64,000 nucleotides of DNA. Source: Phalacrocorax aristotelis (lineage: Eukaryota > Chordata > Aves > Suliformes > Phalacrocoracidae). This document shows positions 44,401 to 60,100 of the stretch, one piece after another. The notes beneath the pieces were generated by a model, which had not been told where the DNA came from, searched no databases, and saw only the letters and a list, made by a program, of their open reading frames with translations. Position 1 is the stretch's first letter, and every line of letters begins with the position of its first letter. A program made the translations under genes and the position numbers. Location: NCBI RefSeq assembly GCF_949628215.1, contig NC_134310.1, forward strand, positions 8,879,401 to 8,943,400. Reading direction: 5' to 3'.

Positions 44401-47400
44401 GTCCCGCATTCAGTCCGTCACTGCCTGACTGACTCACTCCGTCCCATAATCAGTCCGTCACTGCCTGACTGACTCACTCCGTCCCACAGTCAGACCGTCA
44501 CTGACTTACTGACTCACTCCGTCCAGCAGCCAGTCTGTCACTGGCTGGCTGACTGACTCCGTCCCGCAGTCAGTCCATCAGTGACAGACTGACAGACTGA
44601 CTCCTTCCCGGTGTCAGTCCGTCGCTGACTGAATGACTGACTGACTCTTTGCCGCACTCAGTCCGTCACTGACTGACTGAGTGACCGACTCCATCCAGCA
44701 GTCAGTTCGTCACTGACTCACTGACTGACTGACTGCCTCCGTCCCGCACTCAGTCTGTCACTGACGGACGGACTGACTTACTGACTCCATCCCGCATTCA
44801 GTCCGTCACTTATTGACTGCCTGACAGACTCCGTCCCACACTCAGTCTGTCACTGACTGACTGACCCACTCCGTCCTGCAGCAAGTCCGTCAGTGACGGA
44901 CTGACTGACTCACTCGGTCCCGCAGGCAGTCCGTCACTGACTGACTGACAGACTGACTGACTCCATCCCGCAGTCAGTCCATCACTGACTGACGGACTGA
45001 CTGACTGACTCCATCTTGCAGTCAGTCCGTCACTGACCGACTGACTGACTCACTCCGTCCCGCAGTCAGTCCATAACTGACTCACTGACTGACCGAATGC
45101 ATCGCACAGACAGTCCGTCACTGACTGACTGACAGACTGACTGACTCAGTCCATCCCGCAGGCAGTCTGTCACTGACTGACTGAGTCACTCCGTCCCGCG
45201 GGCAGTCCGTCACTGACGGACTGACTGACTCACTCGATCCCGCAGGCAGGCCGTCACTGACTGACTGAAAGACTGACTCCATCCCGCAGGCAGTCTGTCA
45301 CTGACTGACTGACTCACTCCGTCCCGCAGGCAGTCCCTGACTGACTGACGGACTCACTCCTTCCAGCAGTCAGTCCGTCACTGACGGACAGAGTGACTGA
45401 CTCGGTCCTGCAGTTAGTCCGTCACTGACGGACTGACTGACTCACTCGGTCCCGCAGCCAGTCCGTCACTGACTGACTGACTTACTCACTCTGTCCCGCA
45501 GTCAGTCCGTCACTGACTGACTGACAGACTCACTGACTCCGTCCCGCAGTTAGTCCGACACTGGCTGACTGACTGACCGACTCCGTCCCGCAGTCAGTCC
45601 GTCACTGACTGACTGACAGACTGACTCCGTCCTGCAGTCAGTCCGGCACTGACTGACTGACTTACTCACTCTGTCCCGCAGTCAGTCCGTCACTGACTGA
45701 CTGACAGACTCACTGACTCCATCCCGCAGTTAGTCCGACACTGGCTGACTGACTGACTCACTCCGTCCCGCAGTCAGTCCGTCACTGACGGACTGAGTGA
45801 CTGACTCGGTCCCGCAGTCAGTCCGTCACTGACGGACTGAGTGACTGACTCGGTCCCGCAGCCAGTCCGTCACTGACGGACTGAGTGACTGACTCGGTCC
45901 CGCAGCCAGTCCGTCACTGACTGACTGGCTCATGCCGTCCCGCAGCCAGTCTGTCACTGACTGACTGACTCACTCCATCCCGCATTCAGTCCGTCACTGA
46001 GTGACTGACAGACTGAATGACTCCATCCCGCAGTCAGTCCGTCACTGACTGACTGACTGACTGACTCCATCCCGCAGTCAGTCCGTCACTGACTGACTGA
46101 CTGACTGACTCCATCCCGTAGTCAGTCCGTCACTGACTGACTGACTGACTGACTCCATCCCGTAGTCAGTCCGTCACTGACTGACTGACTGACTGACTCC
46201 ATCCCGTAGTCAGTCCGTCACTGACTGACTGACTCCATCCCGTAGTCAGTCCGTCACTGACTGACTGACTCACTCGGTCCCGCAGCCAGTTCGTCACTGA
46301 CTGACTGACTGAATCCGTCCCGAAGTCAGTCCATCACCGAGTGACTGACTCCGTCCCGCAGTCAGTCCGTCACTGAATTATTGACTGATTCCGTCCCGCA
46401 GCCAGTCCATCACTGACTGACTGACTGACTCACTCCGTCCCGCACTCAGTCCGTCACTTGACTGACTGACGGACTGTCCGACTCCGTCCCGCAGACAGTG
46501 TGTCACTGACTGACTGAGTGACCGACTCCGTCCAGAAGTCAGATCGTCACTGGCTGACGGACCGACTGACTCCGTCCAGCAGTCAGTTCGTCACTGGCTG
46601 ACTGACTGCCGGACTCCGTCCCGCAGTCAGTCCGTCACTGACTGACGGACAGACTGACTCCGTCCCGCAGTCAGTCCGTCACTAACGGACTGACTGACTT
46701 ACTGACTCCATCACGCATTCAGTCCGTCACTGACTGACTGACTGACAGACTCCGTCCCACACTCAGTCCGTCACTGACTGACTGACCCACTCCGTCCTGC
46801 AGCAAGTCCGTCACTGATGGACTGACTGACTCACTCGGTCCCACAGGCAGTCCGTCTCTGACTGACTGACAGACTGACTGACTCCATCCCGCAGTCAGTC
46901 CATCACTGACTGACGGACTGACTGACTGACTCCATCTTGCAGTCAGTCCGTCACTGACTGACTGACTGACTCACTCCGTCCCGCAGTCAGTCCATAACTG
47001 ACTCACTGACTGACCGACTGCATCCCAAAGACAGTCCATCACTGACTGACTGACAGACTTACTGACTCTGTCGCGCAGACAGTCCGTCACTGACTGACTG
47101 ACTGACTCAGTCCATCCCGCAGGCAGTCTGTCACTGACTGACTGAGTCACTCCGTCCCGCAGGCAGTCCGTCACTCACTGACTGACTCACTCCTTCCCGC
47201 AGTCAGTCCGTCACTGACTGACTGACAGACTGACTGACTCCATCCCGCAGTCAGTCCGTCACTGACTGACTGACTGACTCCGTCCCGTAGTCAGTCCGTC
47301 ACTAACTGACTGACTGACTCCGTCCCGTAGTCAGTCCGTCACTCACTGACTGACTCACTCCGTCCCGTAGTCAGTCCGTCACTGACTGACTGACTCACTC

Positions 47401-48948
47401 GGTCCCGCAGCCAGTTCGTCACTGACTGACTGACTGACTCCGTCCCGAAGTCAGTCCATCACCGAGTGACTGACTCCGTCCCGCAGTCAGTCTTTCACTG
47501 ACAGACTGACTCCGTCCCGCCGTCAGTCTGTCACTGACTTACTGACTGACTCCGTCCCGCAGCCAGTCCATCACTGACTGACTGACTGACTCACTCCGTC
47601 CCGCAGGCAGTCCGTCACTGACTGACTTACTCACTCCGTCCCGCAGTCAGTCCGGCACTGACTGACTGACTGAATCACTCCGTCCCACAGACAGTCCATC
47701 ACTGACGGAGTGACTGACTGATTGACTCCGTCCCGCAGCCAGTCCGTCACCGACGAATTGACTGACTCACTCCTTCCCGCAGTCAGTCCGTCACTTGACT
47801 GACTGACGGACTGTCCGAGTCCGTCCCGCAGTCAGTCTGTCACTGACTGACTGAGTGACCGACTCAGTCCAGCAGTCAGTTCGTCACTGGCTGACTGACT
47901 GACTGACTCCGTCCCGCAGTCATTCCGTCACTGACTGATGGACAGACTGACTCCGTCCCGCAGCCAGTCCGTCACTGACGTACTGACTGACTCACTCGGG
48001 CCTGCAGGCAGTCCGTCACTGACTGACTGACAGACTGACTGACTCCATCCCGCAGTCAGTCCATCGCTGACTGACGGACTGACTGACTGACTCCATCTTG
48101 CCGTCAGTCCGTCACTGACTGACAGACTGACTCCATGCCGCAGGCAGTCTGTCACTGACTGACTGAATCACTCCGTCCCGCAGGCAGTCCCTGACTGACT
48201 GACGGACTCACTCCTTCCAGCAGTCAGTCCGTCACTGACGGACGGAGTGACTGACTCGGTCCTGCAGTTAGTCTGTCACTGACGCACTGACTCACTCACT
48301 CGGTCCCGCAGCCAGTCCGTCACTGACTGACTGACTTACTGACTCCGTCCCGCAGTCAGTCCGTCACTGACTCACTGACTCACTCCATTCCGCAGTCAGT
48401 CCGTCACTGACTGACTGACAGACTCACTGACTCCATCCCGCAGTTAGTCCGACACTGGCTGACTGACTGACCGACTCCGTCCCGCAGTCAGTCCGGCACT
48501 GACTGACTGACACACTGACTGACTCCATCCCGCAGGCAGTCTGTCACTGAGTGACTGACTCACTCCGTCCCGCAGGCGGTCCGTCACTGACTGACTGATT
48601 CACTCCGTCCCGCAGTCAGTCCGTCACTGACGGACTGAGTGATTCACTCGGTCCCGCAGTCAGTCCGTCACTGACGGAGTGACTGACTCACTCGGTTCCG
48701 CAGCCAGTCCGTCACTGACTGACTGGCTCATTCCATCCCGCAGCCAGTCTGTCACTGACTAACTGACTCACTCCATCCCGCATTCAGTCCGTCACTGACT
48801 GACTGACAGACTGACTGACTCCATCCCGCAGTCAGTCCGTCACTGACTGACTGAGTGACCGACTCCGTCCCGCAGTCAGTTCGTCACTGGCTGACTGACT
48901 GCCATACACCGTCCCGCAGTCAGTCCGTCACTGACTGACTGACAGACT
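41428..48948. repeat. Second copy of the approximately 8-kb tandem duplication
   Basis: This copy is collinear with 33274-41427 but about 0.6 kb shorter because blocks of units are missing. It ends near the GCCATACACCGTCCCGCAG block (48901), which in the first copy stands at 41384 just before the junction. Past 48948 the two sequences part. Confidence 0.83.
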
Positions 48949-51160
48949 GACTCTTTCCGCAGTCAGTCCGTCACTGACTGAATGACTGACTCACTCCGTC
49001 ACTCAGTCAGTCCAGCACTGACTCACTGACTGACCAACTCCATTCCGCAGTCAGTCCGTCACTGACTGACTGACAGACTGACTCCATCCCGCAGTCAGTC
49101 TGTCACTCACTGACTGACTGACTCACTCCATCCCGCAGTCAGCCCGTCACTCACTGACTGACTGACTGACCCTGTCCTGCAGTCAGTCCATCACTGACTG
49201 ACTGACAGACAGATGCCATACCGCAGCCAGTCCGACACTGGCTGACTGACTGACCGACTCCGTCCCGCAGTCAGTCCGTAACTGACGGACGGACTGACTC
49301 ACTCGGTCCCGCAGCCAGTCCGTCACTGACTGACTGACTCATTCCGTCCCGCAGCCAGTCCGTCAATGACTGACAGACTGACTCACTCCGTCCCGCAGCC
49401 AGTCTGTCACTGACTGACTGACTCACTCCATCCCGCAGTCAGTCCGTCACTGACTGACTGACGGACTCTCCGACTCCGTCCCGCATTCATTCACTGACTG
49501 ACTGAGTGACCGACTCCGTTCTGCAGTGAGTCCGTCACTGCCTGACTGAGTGACCGACTCCGTCCAGCAGTCAGTTCATCACTGGCTGACTGACTGCCAG
49601 ACTCCGTCCCGCAGTCAGTCCGCCACTGACTGAAGGACAGACTGACTCTGTCCCCCAGACAGCCTGTCACTGACTGACTGACTGACTCGCTCCGTCCCGC
49701 AGTCAGTCCGTCATTGACTCACTGACTGACCGACTCCATCCCGCAGTGAGACCGTCACTGACTGACTGACGGACTGACTCCGTCCCGCACTCAGTTTGTC
49801 ACTGACTGACTGACTTACTCCATCCCGCAGCAAGTCCGTCACTGACGGACTGACTGAATCACTCGGTCCCGCAGGCAGTCCGTCACTGACTGACAGACTG
49901 ACTGACTCCGTCGTGCTGTCAGTCCGTCTATGACAGACTGTCTCACTCCTTCCCACAGTCAGTCCGTCACTTGACTGACTGACGGACTGTCCGACTCCGT
50001 CCCGCAGTCAGTCTGTCACTGACTGAGTGATTGACCAACTCCGTCCCGCAGTGAGTCCGTCACTGCCTGACTGAGTGACCGACTCCGTCCAGCAGTCAGT
50101 TCGTCACTGACTGACGGATAGACTGACTCCGTCCCGCAGTCGGTCCGTCACTGACTCACTGAATGACTGACTGCCTCCGTCCCGCAGTCAGTCCGTCACT
50201 GATTGACTGCCTGACAGACTCCATACCACACTCAGTCCGTCACTGACTGACTGACCCACTCCGACCCGCAGCAAGTCCATCACTGACTGACTGACAGACT
50301 GACTGACTCCATCCCGCAGTCAGTCCATCACTGACTGACGGACTGACTGACTGACTCCATCTTGCAATCAGTGCGTCACTGACTGACTGACTGACTCACT
50401 CCGTCCCGCAGTCAGTCCATAACTGACTCACTGACTGAACGACTGCATCCCAAAGACAGTCCGTCACTGACTGACTGACAGACTGACTGACTCCGTCGCG
50501 CAGACAGTCCGTCACTGACTGACTGACTGACTCACTCCATCCCGCAGGCAGTCTGTCACTGACTGACTGAGTCACTCCGTCCCGCAGGCAGTCCCTGACT
50601 GACAGACTGACTCACTCCTTCCAGTAGTCAGTCCGTCACTGACGGACGGAGTGACTGACTCAGTCCCGCAGTCAGTCTGTCACTGACTGACTGACTTACT
50701 CACTCCATCCCGCAGTCAGTCCGTCACTGACTGACTGACTCACTCCATTCCGCAGTCAGTAAGTCACTGACTGACTCACTCCATTCCGCAGTCAGTAAGT
50801 CACTGACTGACTGACAGACTGACTGACTCCATCCCGCAGTCAGTCCGACACTGGCTGACTGACTGACCGACTCCGTCCCGCAGTCAGTCCGTCACTGATT
50901 GACTGAGTGACCGATTCCGTCCCGCAGTCAGTCCGACACTGGCTGACTGACTGCCATACACCGTCCCGCATTCAGTCCGTCACTGACTGACTGACTCATT
51001 CCGTCCCGCAGTCAGTCCATCACTGACAGACTGACTGACTCACTCCGTCCCGCAGTCAGTCCGTCACTGACTGACTGACTCACTCCGTCCCGCAGTCAGT
51101 CCGTCACTGACTGACTGACTCACTCCGTCCCGCAGTCAGTCCGTCACTGACTGACTGACT

Positions 51161-54100
51161 CACTCCATTCCGCAGTCAGTCCGTCACTGACTGATTGACA
51201 GACTGATTCCTTCCCGCAGTATATCCGTCACTGACGGACTGACTGACTGACTCCTTGCCGCACTCAGTCTGTCACTGACGGACTCACTGACCGACTCCGT
51301 CCCGCAGTCAGTCCGTCACTGACTGACTGACTGACTGACTCCTTGCCACACTCAGTCTGTCACTGACGGACTCACTGACCGACTCCGTCCCGCAGTCAAT
51401 CCGTCACTGACTGACTGACGGACTCAGTCCGTCACGCACTCAGTCTGTCACTGACTAACTGACTCACTCGGTCCCGCAGCCAGTCCGTCACTGACTGACT
51501 GAATCACTTCGTCCCGCCATCAGTCCGTCACTGACTGACCGACTGACTGACTCCGTCCCGCAGTCAGTCCGTCACTGACGGACTGACCGACTCCGTTCCA
51601 CTATCAGTCCGTCACTGACTGACTGACTCACTCCGTCCCGCAGTCAGTCCATCGCTGACGGACTAACTGACCGACTCCGTCCCGCAGTCAGTCCATCACT
51701 GACTGACAGACTCACTTCATACCGCCATCAGTCCGTCACTTACTGACTGACTGACTCACTCCGTCCCGCAGTCAGTCCGTCACTGACTTACTGACTCACT
51801 CCGTCCTGCAGCCAGTCTGTCACTGGCTGACTGACTGTCTCCGTCCCGCAGTCAATCTGTCACTAAGTGACTGACGGTCTCATTCCGTCACTGACTGACT
51901 GACTCACTCCGTCCCGCAGTCAGTCCATCACTGACTTACTGACACACTCCGTCCCGCAACCACTCTGTCACTGGCTGACTGACTGAGTCCGTCCCGCAGT
52001 CAGTCCGTCACTCACTGACTGACACACTGACTGACTCCATCCCACAGTCAGTACGTTACTGACTGACGGACTGACTGACTGACTCCGTCCTGCAGTCAGT
52101 CCATCACTGACTGACTGACGGACTCAGTCCGTCCCGCACTCAGTCTGTCACTGACCGACTGACTGACTGACTCCTTGCCGCACTGAGTCCGTCACTGACG
52201 GACTCACTGACCGACTCCATCCCGCACTCAGTCCGTCACTGACTGACTGACTCACTCCATCCCGCAGTCAGTCCGTCACTGACTGACTGACACACTGACT
52301 GACTCCATCCCGCACTCAGTCAGTTACTGACTGACTGACTGACGGACTGACCCTATCCTCCAGTCAGTCCATCACTGACTGACTGACTGACTGAATCCTT
52401 CTCGCAGTAAGTCCATCACTGACAGACTGACTGACTGAATACGTGCCGCAGTCAGTCCGTCACTGACTGACTGACTGACTCCGTCCCGCACTCACTCTGT
52501 CACTGACAGACTGACTGACGGACTCCATCCCGCACTCAGTCTGTCACTGACTGTCTGACACACTCCGTCCCGCAGCCACTCTGTCACTGGCTGAATGACT
52601 GAGTCCATCCCGCAGTCAGTACGTTACTGACTGACTGACTGACTGACTGACCCTGTCCCCCAGTCAGTCCATCACTGACTGACTGACGGACTGACTGACT
52701 CCGTCCCGCACTCAGTCTGTCACTGACAGACTGACTGACTGACTCCTTGCCGCACTCAGTCCGTCACTGACGGACTCACTGACCGACTCCATCCCGCAGT
52801 CAGTCCGTCACTGTCTGACTGACGGACTCAGTCCGTCACGCACTCAGTCTGTCACTGACTGACTGACTCACTCCGTCCCGCAGTCAGACCATCACTGACG
52901 GACTAACTGACCGACTCTGTCCTGCAGTCAGTCCGTCACTGACTTACTGACTGACTCCGTCGCGCAGTCAGTCCATCACTGACTGACTGACTCACTCCGT
53001 CCCGCAGTCAGTCCGTCACTGACTTACTGACTCACTCGGTCCCGCAGTCAGTCCGTCACTGACTTACTGACTTACTCCGTCCCGCAGCCAGTCTGTTACT
53101 GGCTGACTGACTGACTCCATCCCGCAGCCAGTCTGTCACTGACTGACTGACTGAATCCGTCCCGCAGTCAGTCCATCGGTGACGGACTGACTGACTGACT
53201 CCATCCCGCAGTCAATCCGTCACTGACTGTCTGACGGACTCAGTCTGTCACGCACTCAGTCTGTCACTGAGTGACTGACTGACTGAATGCTTCCCACAGT
53301 CAGTCCGTCACTGACTGACTGACTGACTCACTCGGTCCGGCAGCCAGTCCGTCACTGACTGACTGACTCACTTCGTCCCGCAATCAGTCTGTCACTGACA
53401 GAGTGACTGACGAACTCCGTCCCGCATTCAGTCCGTCACTGACTGACGGACTGACTGACTCCGTCCCGCAGTCAGTCCGTCACTGACTGACGGACTGACT
53501 GACTCCGTCCCGCAGTCAGTCCGTCACTGACTGACGGACTGACTGACTCCGTCCCGCAGTCAGTCCGTCACTGACTGACGGACTGACTGACTCCGTCCCG
53601 CAGTCAGTCCGTCACTGACTGACGGACTGACTCACTCCGTCCCGCAGTCAGTCCGTCACTGACTGACTCACTCCGTCCCGCAGTCAGTCCATCAGTGACT
53701 TACTGACTCACTCTGTCCCGCAGCCAGTCTGTCACTGGCTGACTGACTGACTCCGTCCCCTAGTCCGTCACTGACTGACTGACACACTGACTTACTCCAT
53801 CCCGCACTCAGTCCGTTACTGACTGACTGACTGACTCACTCCGTCCCGCAGTCAGTCCGTCACTGACTGACTGACTGACTGACTCTGTCCCACAGTCAGT
53901 CCGTCACTGACTGTCTGACTCACTCCGTCCCACAGTCAGTCCGTCACTGACTGACTGACTGACTGACTCTGTCCCACAGTCAGTCCGTCACTGACTGTCT
54001 GACTCACTCCGTCCCACAGTCAGTCCGTCACTGACTTACTGACTCACTCCGTCCCGCAGCCAGACTGTCACTGGCTGACTGACTGACTCCGTCCCGCAGC

Positions 54101-57100
54101 CAGACTGTCACTGGCTGACTGACTGACTCCGTCCCGCAGTCAATCTGTCACTGAGTGACTGACGGACTCGGTCCGTCACTGACTGACTGACTCACTCTGT
54201 CCCGCACTCAGTACATCACTGACGGACTAACTGACCGACTCTGTCCCGCAGTCATTCCGTCTCTGACTGACTGACTGAACGACTCTGTCCCTCAGTCAGT
54301 CCGTCACTGACAGACAGACTTACTGAATGCTTCCCACTGTCAGTCCGTCACTGACTGACTGACTCACTCCGTCCCGCAGTCAGTCCATCACTGACTGACT
54401 GACTCACTCCGTCCCACAGTCAGTCCGTCACTGACTTAGTGACTCACTCCATCCCGCAGCCAGTGTGTCACTGGCTGACTGACTGACTCCATCCCGCATT
54501 CAGTCCGTTACTGACTGACTGACTGACAGACCGACCCTGTCCTCCAGTCAGTCCATCACTGACTGACTGACTGACTGACTGACTGACACCGTCCCGCAGT
54601 CAGTACATCACTGACAGACTGACTGACTGACTGACTACGTCCCGCAGTCAGTCCGTCACTGACTGACTGACAGATTGACTCTTTCGCGCAGTCAGTCTGT
54701 CACTGACAGAGTGACTGACTCCATCCCGCAGTCAGTCCGTCACTGACAGACAGACTGACTGACTCCATCCCGCAGTCAATCCGTCACTGACTGTCTGACG
54801 GACTCAGTCTGTCACGCACTCAGTCTGTCACTGACTGACTGACTGACTGAATGCTTCCCACAGTCAGTCCGTCACTGACTGACTGACTGACTCACTCGGT
54901 CCGGCAGCCAGTCCGTCACTGACTGACTGACTCACTTCGTCCCGCCATCAGTCCGTCACTGACTGATTGACTGACTCCGTCCCGTTGTCAGTCCGTCACT
55001 GACTGACTGACAGACTGACTCCGTCCCACAGTCAGTCCGTCACTGAACGACTGACCGACTCCGTTCCACTATCAGTCCATCACTGACTGACTGACTCACT
55101 CCGTCCCGCAGTCAGTCCATCACTGACGGACTAACTGACCGACTCTGTCCCGCAGTCATTCCGTCACTGACTGACTGACTGAACGAGTCCGTCCCGCAGT
55201 CAGTCCATCACTGACTGACTGACTGACGGAATGCTTCCCACTGTCAGTCCGTCACTGACTGACAGACTCACTCAGTCCCACAGTCAGTCCATCACTGACT
55301 GACTGACTCACTCCGTCCTGCAGTCAGTCCGTCACTGACTTACTGACTCCCTCCGTCCCGCATTCAGTCCGTTACTGACTGACTGACTGACTGACCCTGT
55401 CCTCCAGTCAGTCCTTCACTGACTGACTGACTGACTGACTGACTCCGTACCGCAGTCAGTCCGTCACTGACTGACTGACGGACTGACTCCTTCCCGCAGT
55501 CAGTCCGTCACTGACGGAGTGACTGACTCCATCCCGCTGTCAGTCTGTCACTGACAGACTGACTGACTGACTCCGTCCCGCAGTCAGTCTGTCACTGACT
55601 GTCTGACTCATTCCGTCTCGCAGCCAGTCCGTCACTGACTGTCTGACTCATTCCGTCTCGCAGCCAGTCCGTCACTGACCGACTGACCGACTCTGTTCCA
55701 CTATCAGTCCGTCACTGACGAACTAAGAGACTGACTCCGTCTCGCAGTCAGTCCGTCACTGACGGACTGACTGACGACTCCATCCCGCAGTCAGTCCGTC
55801 ACTGACTGACTGACTGACGACTCCATCCCGCAGTCAGTCCGTCACTGACTGACTGACTCACTCCATTCCGCAGTCAGTCCGTCACTGACTGATTGACAGA
55901 CTGATTCCTTCCCGCAGTATATCCGTCACTGACGGACTGACTGACTGACTCCTTGCCGCACTCAGTCTGTCACTGACGGACTCACTGACCGACTCCGTCC
56001 CGCAGTCAGTCTGTCACTGACTGACTCACTGACTGACTCCTTGCCGCACTCAGTCTGTCACTGACGGACTCACTGACTGACTCCGTCCCGCAGTCAATCC
56101 GTCACTGACTGACTGACGGACTCAGTCCGTCACGCACTCAGTCTGTCACTGACTGACTGACTCACTCCGTCCCGCAGTCAGTCCATCACTGGCAGAATGA
56201 CAGACTGACCGACTCCGTCACGCAGTCAGTCCGTCACTGAGTGACTGACTGAATGCTTCCCACAGTCAGTCCATCACTGACTGACTAACTGACTCACTCG
56301 GTCCCGCAGCCAGTCCGTCACTGACTGACTGAATCACTTCGTCCCGCCATCAGTCCGTCACTGACTGACCGACTGACTGACTCCGTCCCGCAGTCAGTCC
56401 GTCACTGACGGACTGACCGACTCCGTTCCACTATCAGTCCGTCACTGACTGACTGACTCACTCCGTCCCGCAGTCAGTCCATCGCTGACGGACTAACTGA
56501 CCGACTCCGTCCCGCAGTCAGTCCATCACTGACTGACAGACTCACTTCATACCGCCATCAGTCCGTCACTTACTGACTGACTGACTCACTCCGTCCCGCA
56601 GTCAGTCCGTCACTGACTTACTGACTCACTCCGTCCTGCAGCCAGTCCGTCACTGACTTACTGACTCACTCCGTCCTGCAGCCAGTCTGTCACTGGCTGA
56701 CTGACTGTCTCCGTCCCGCAGTCAATCTGTCACTAAGTGACTGACGGTCTCATTCCGTCACTGACTTACTGACTCACTCCGTCCCGCAACCACTCTGTCA
56801 CTGGCTGACTGACTGACTCCGTCCTGCAGTCAGTCCATCACTGACTGACTGACGGACTCAGTCCGTCCCGCACTCAGTCTGTCACTGACCGACTGACTGA
56901 CTGACTCCTTGCCGCACTGAGTCCGTCACTGACGGACTCACTGACCGACTCCATCCCGCACTCAGTCCGTCACTGACTGACTGACTCACTCCGTCCCGCA
57001 GTCAGTCCGTCACTGACTGACTGACTCACTCCGTCCCGCAGTCAGTCCGTCACTGACTGACTGACACACTGACTGACTCCATCCCGCACTCAGTCAGTTA

Positions 57101-60100
57101 CTGACTGACACACTGACTGACTCCATCCCGCACTCAGTCAGTTACTGACTGACTGACTGACGGACTGACCCTATCCTCCAGTCAGTCCATCACTGACTGA
57201 CTGACTGACTGAATCCTTCTCACAGTAAGTCCATCACTTACAGACTGACTGACTGAATACGTGCCGCAGTCAGTCCGTCACTGACTGACTGACTGACTCC
57301 GTCCCGCACTCACTCTGTCACTGACAGACTGACTGACGGACTCCATCCCGCACTCAGTCTGTCACTGACTGTCTGACACACTCCGTCCCGCAGCCACTCT
57401 GTCACTGGCTGAATGACTGAGTCCGTCCCGCAGTCAGTACGTTACTGACTGACTGACTGACTGACTGACCCTGTCCCCCAGTCAGTCCATCACTGACTGA
57501 CTGACTGACTGACTGACTCCATCCCGCAGTCAGTCCGTCACTGACTGACGGACTGACTGACTCCGTCCCGCACTCAGTCTGTCACTGACAGACTGACTGA
57601 CTGACTCCTTGCCGCACTCAGTCCGTCACTGACGGACTCACTGACCGACTCCATCCCGCAGTCAGTCCGTCACTGACTGACTGACGGACTCAGTCCGTCA
57701 CGCACTCAGTCTGTCACTGACTGACTGACTCACTCCGTCCCGCAGTCAGACCATCACTGACGGACTAACTGACCGACTCTGTCCTGCAGTCAGTCCGTCA
57801 CTGACTTACTGACTGACTCCGTCGCGCAGTCAGTCCATCACTGACTGACTGACTCACTCCGTCCCGCAGTCAGTCCGTCACTGACTTACTGACTCACTCG
57901 GTCCCGCAGTCAGTCCGTCACTGACTTACTGACTTACTCCGTCCCGCAGCCAGTCTGTCACTGACTGACTGACTGAATCCGTCCCGCAGTCAGTCCATCG
58001 CTGACGGACTGACTGACAGACTGACTCCGTCCCGCAATCAGTCTGTCACTGACAGAGTGACTGACGAACTCCGTCCCGCATTCAGTCCGTCACTGACTGA
58101 CGGACTGACTGACTCCGTCCCGCAGTCAGTCCGTCACTGACTTACTGACTCACTCTGTCCCGCAGCCAGTCTGTCACTGGCTGACTGACTGACTCCGTCC
58201 CCTAGTCCGTCACTGACTGACTGACACACTGACTTACTCCATCCCGCACTCAGTCCGTTACTGACTGACTGACTGACTCACTCCGTCCCGCAGTCAGTCC
58301 ATCACTGACGGACTAACTGACCGACTCCGTCCCGCAGTCAGTCCGTCACTGACTGAGTGACTGACTGAATGCTTCCCACAGTCAGTCCGTCACTCACTGA
58401 CTGACTGACTCACTCGGTCCCGCAGCCAGTCCGTCACTGACTGACTGACTGACTCACTCCATCCCACAGCCAGTCTGTCACTGGCTGATTGACTGACTCC
58501 GTCCCCCAGTCCGTCACTGACTGACTGACACACTGACTGACTCCATCCCGCACTCAGTCCGTCACTGACTGACTGACAGACTGACTGACTCCCTCCCGCA
58601 GTCAGTCCGTCACTGACTGGCTGACAGACTGACTCCGTCCCGCCGTCAGTCCGTCACTGACTGACTGACTGACTGACTCTGTCCCACAGTCAGTCCGTCA
58701 CTGACTGTCTGACTCACTCCGTCCCACAGTCAGTCCGTCACTGACTGACTGACTGACTGACTCTGTCCCACAGTCAGTCCGTCACTGACTGTCTGACTCA
58801 CTCCGTCCCACAGTCAGTCCGTCACTGACTTACTGACTCACTCCGTCCCGCAGCCAGACTGTCACTGGCTGACTGACTGACTCCGTCCCGCAGTCAATCT
58901 GTCACTGAGTGACTGACGGACTCGGTCCGTCACTGACTGACTGACTCACTCTGTCCCGCACTCAGTACATCACTGACGGACTAACTGACCGACTCTGTCC
59001 CGCAGTCATTCCGTCTCTGACTGACTGACTGAACGACTCTGTCCCTCAGTCAGTCCGTCACTGACAGACAGACTTACTGAATGCTTCCCACTGTCAGTCC
59101 GTCACTGACTGACTGACTCACTCCGTCCCGCAGTCAGTCCATCACTGACTGACTGACTCACTCCGTCCCACAGTCAGTCCGTCACTGACTTAGTGACTCA
59201 CTCCATCCCGCAGCCAGTGTGTCACTGGCTGACTGACTGACTCCATCCCGCATTCAGTCCGTTACTGACTGACTGACTGACAGACCGACCCTGTCCTCCA
59301 GTCAGTCCATCACTGACTGACTGACTGACTGACTGACACCGTCCCGCAGTCAGTACATCACTGACAGACTGACTGACTGACTGACTACGTCCCGCAGTCA
59401 GTCCGTCACTGACTGACTGACAGATTGACTCTTTCGCGCAGTCAGTCTGTCACTGACGGAGTGACTGACTCCATCCCGCAGTCAGTCCGTCACTGACAGA
59501 CAGACTGACTGACTCCATCCCGCAGTCAATCCGTCACTGACTGTCTGACGGACTCAGTCTGTCACGCACTCAGTCTGTCACTGACTGACTGACTGACTGA
59601 ATGCTTCCCACAGTCAGTCCGTCACTGACTGACTGACTGACTCACTCGGTCCGGCAGCCAGTCCGTCACTGACTGACTGACTCACTTCTTCCCGCCATCA
59701 GTCCGTCACTGACTGACTGACTGACTCCGTCCCGTTGTCAGTCCGTCACTGACTGACTGACAGACTGACTCCGTCCCGCAGTCAGTCCGTCACTGAACGA
59801 CTGACCGACTCCGTTCCACTATCAGTCCATCACTGACTGACTGACTCACTCCGTCCCGCAGTCAGTCCATCACTGACGGACTAACTGACCGACTCTGTCC
59901 CGCAGTCATTCCGTCACTGACTGACTGACTGAACGAGTCCGTCCCGCAGTCAGTCCATCACTGACTGACTGACTGACGGAATGCTTCCCACTGTCAGTCC
60001 GTCACTGACTGACAGACTCACTCCGTCCCACAGTCAGTCCATCACTGACTGACTGACTCACTCCGTCCTGCAGTCAGTCCGTCACTGACTTACTGACTCC

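Noticed and set aside
22524..49956. Serine-rich minus-strand open frames as protein-coding genes
   Set aside because: They are direct translations of the tandem unit, start at arbitrary ATG or GTG codons, change phase with tetramer gains and have no domain or splice context.
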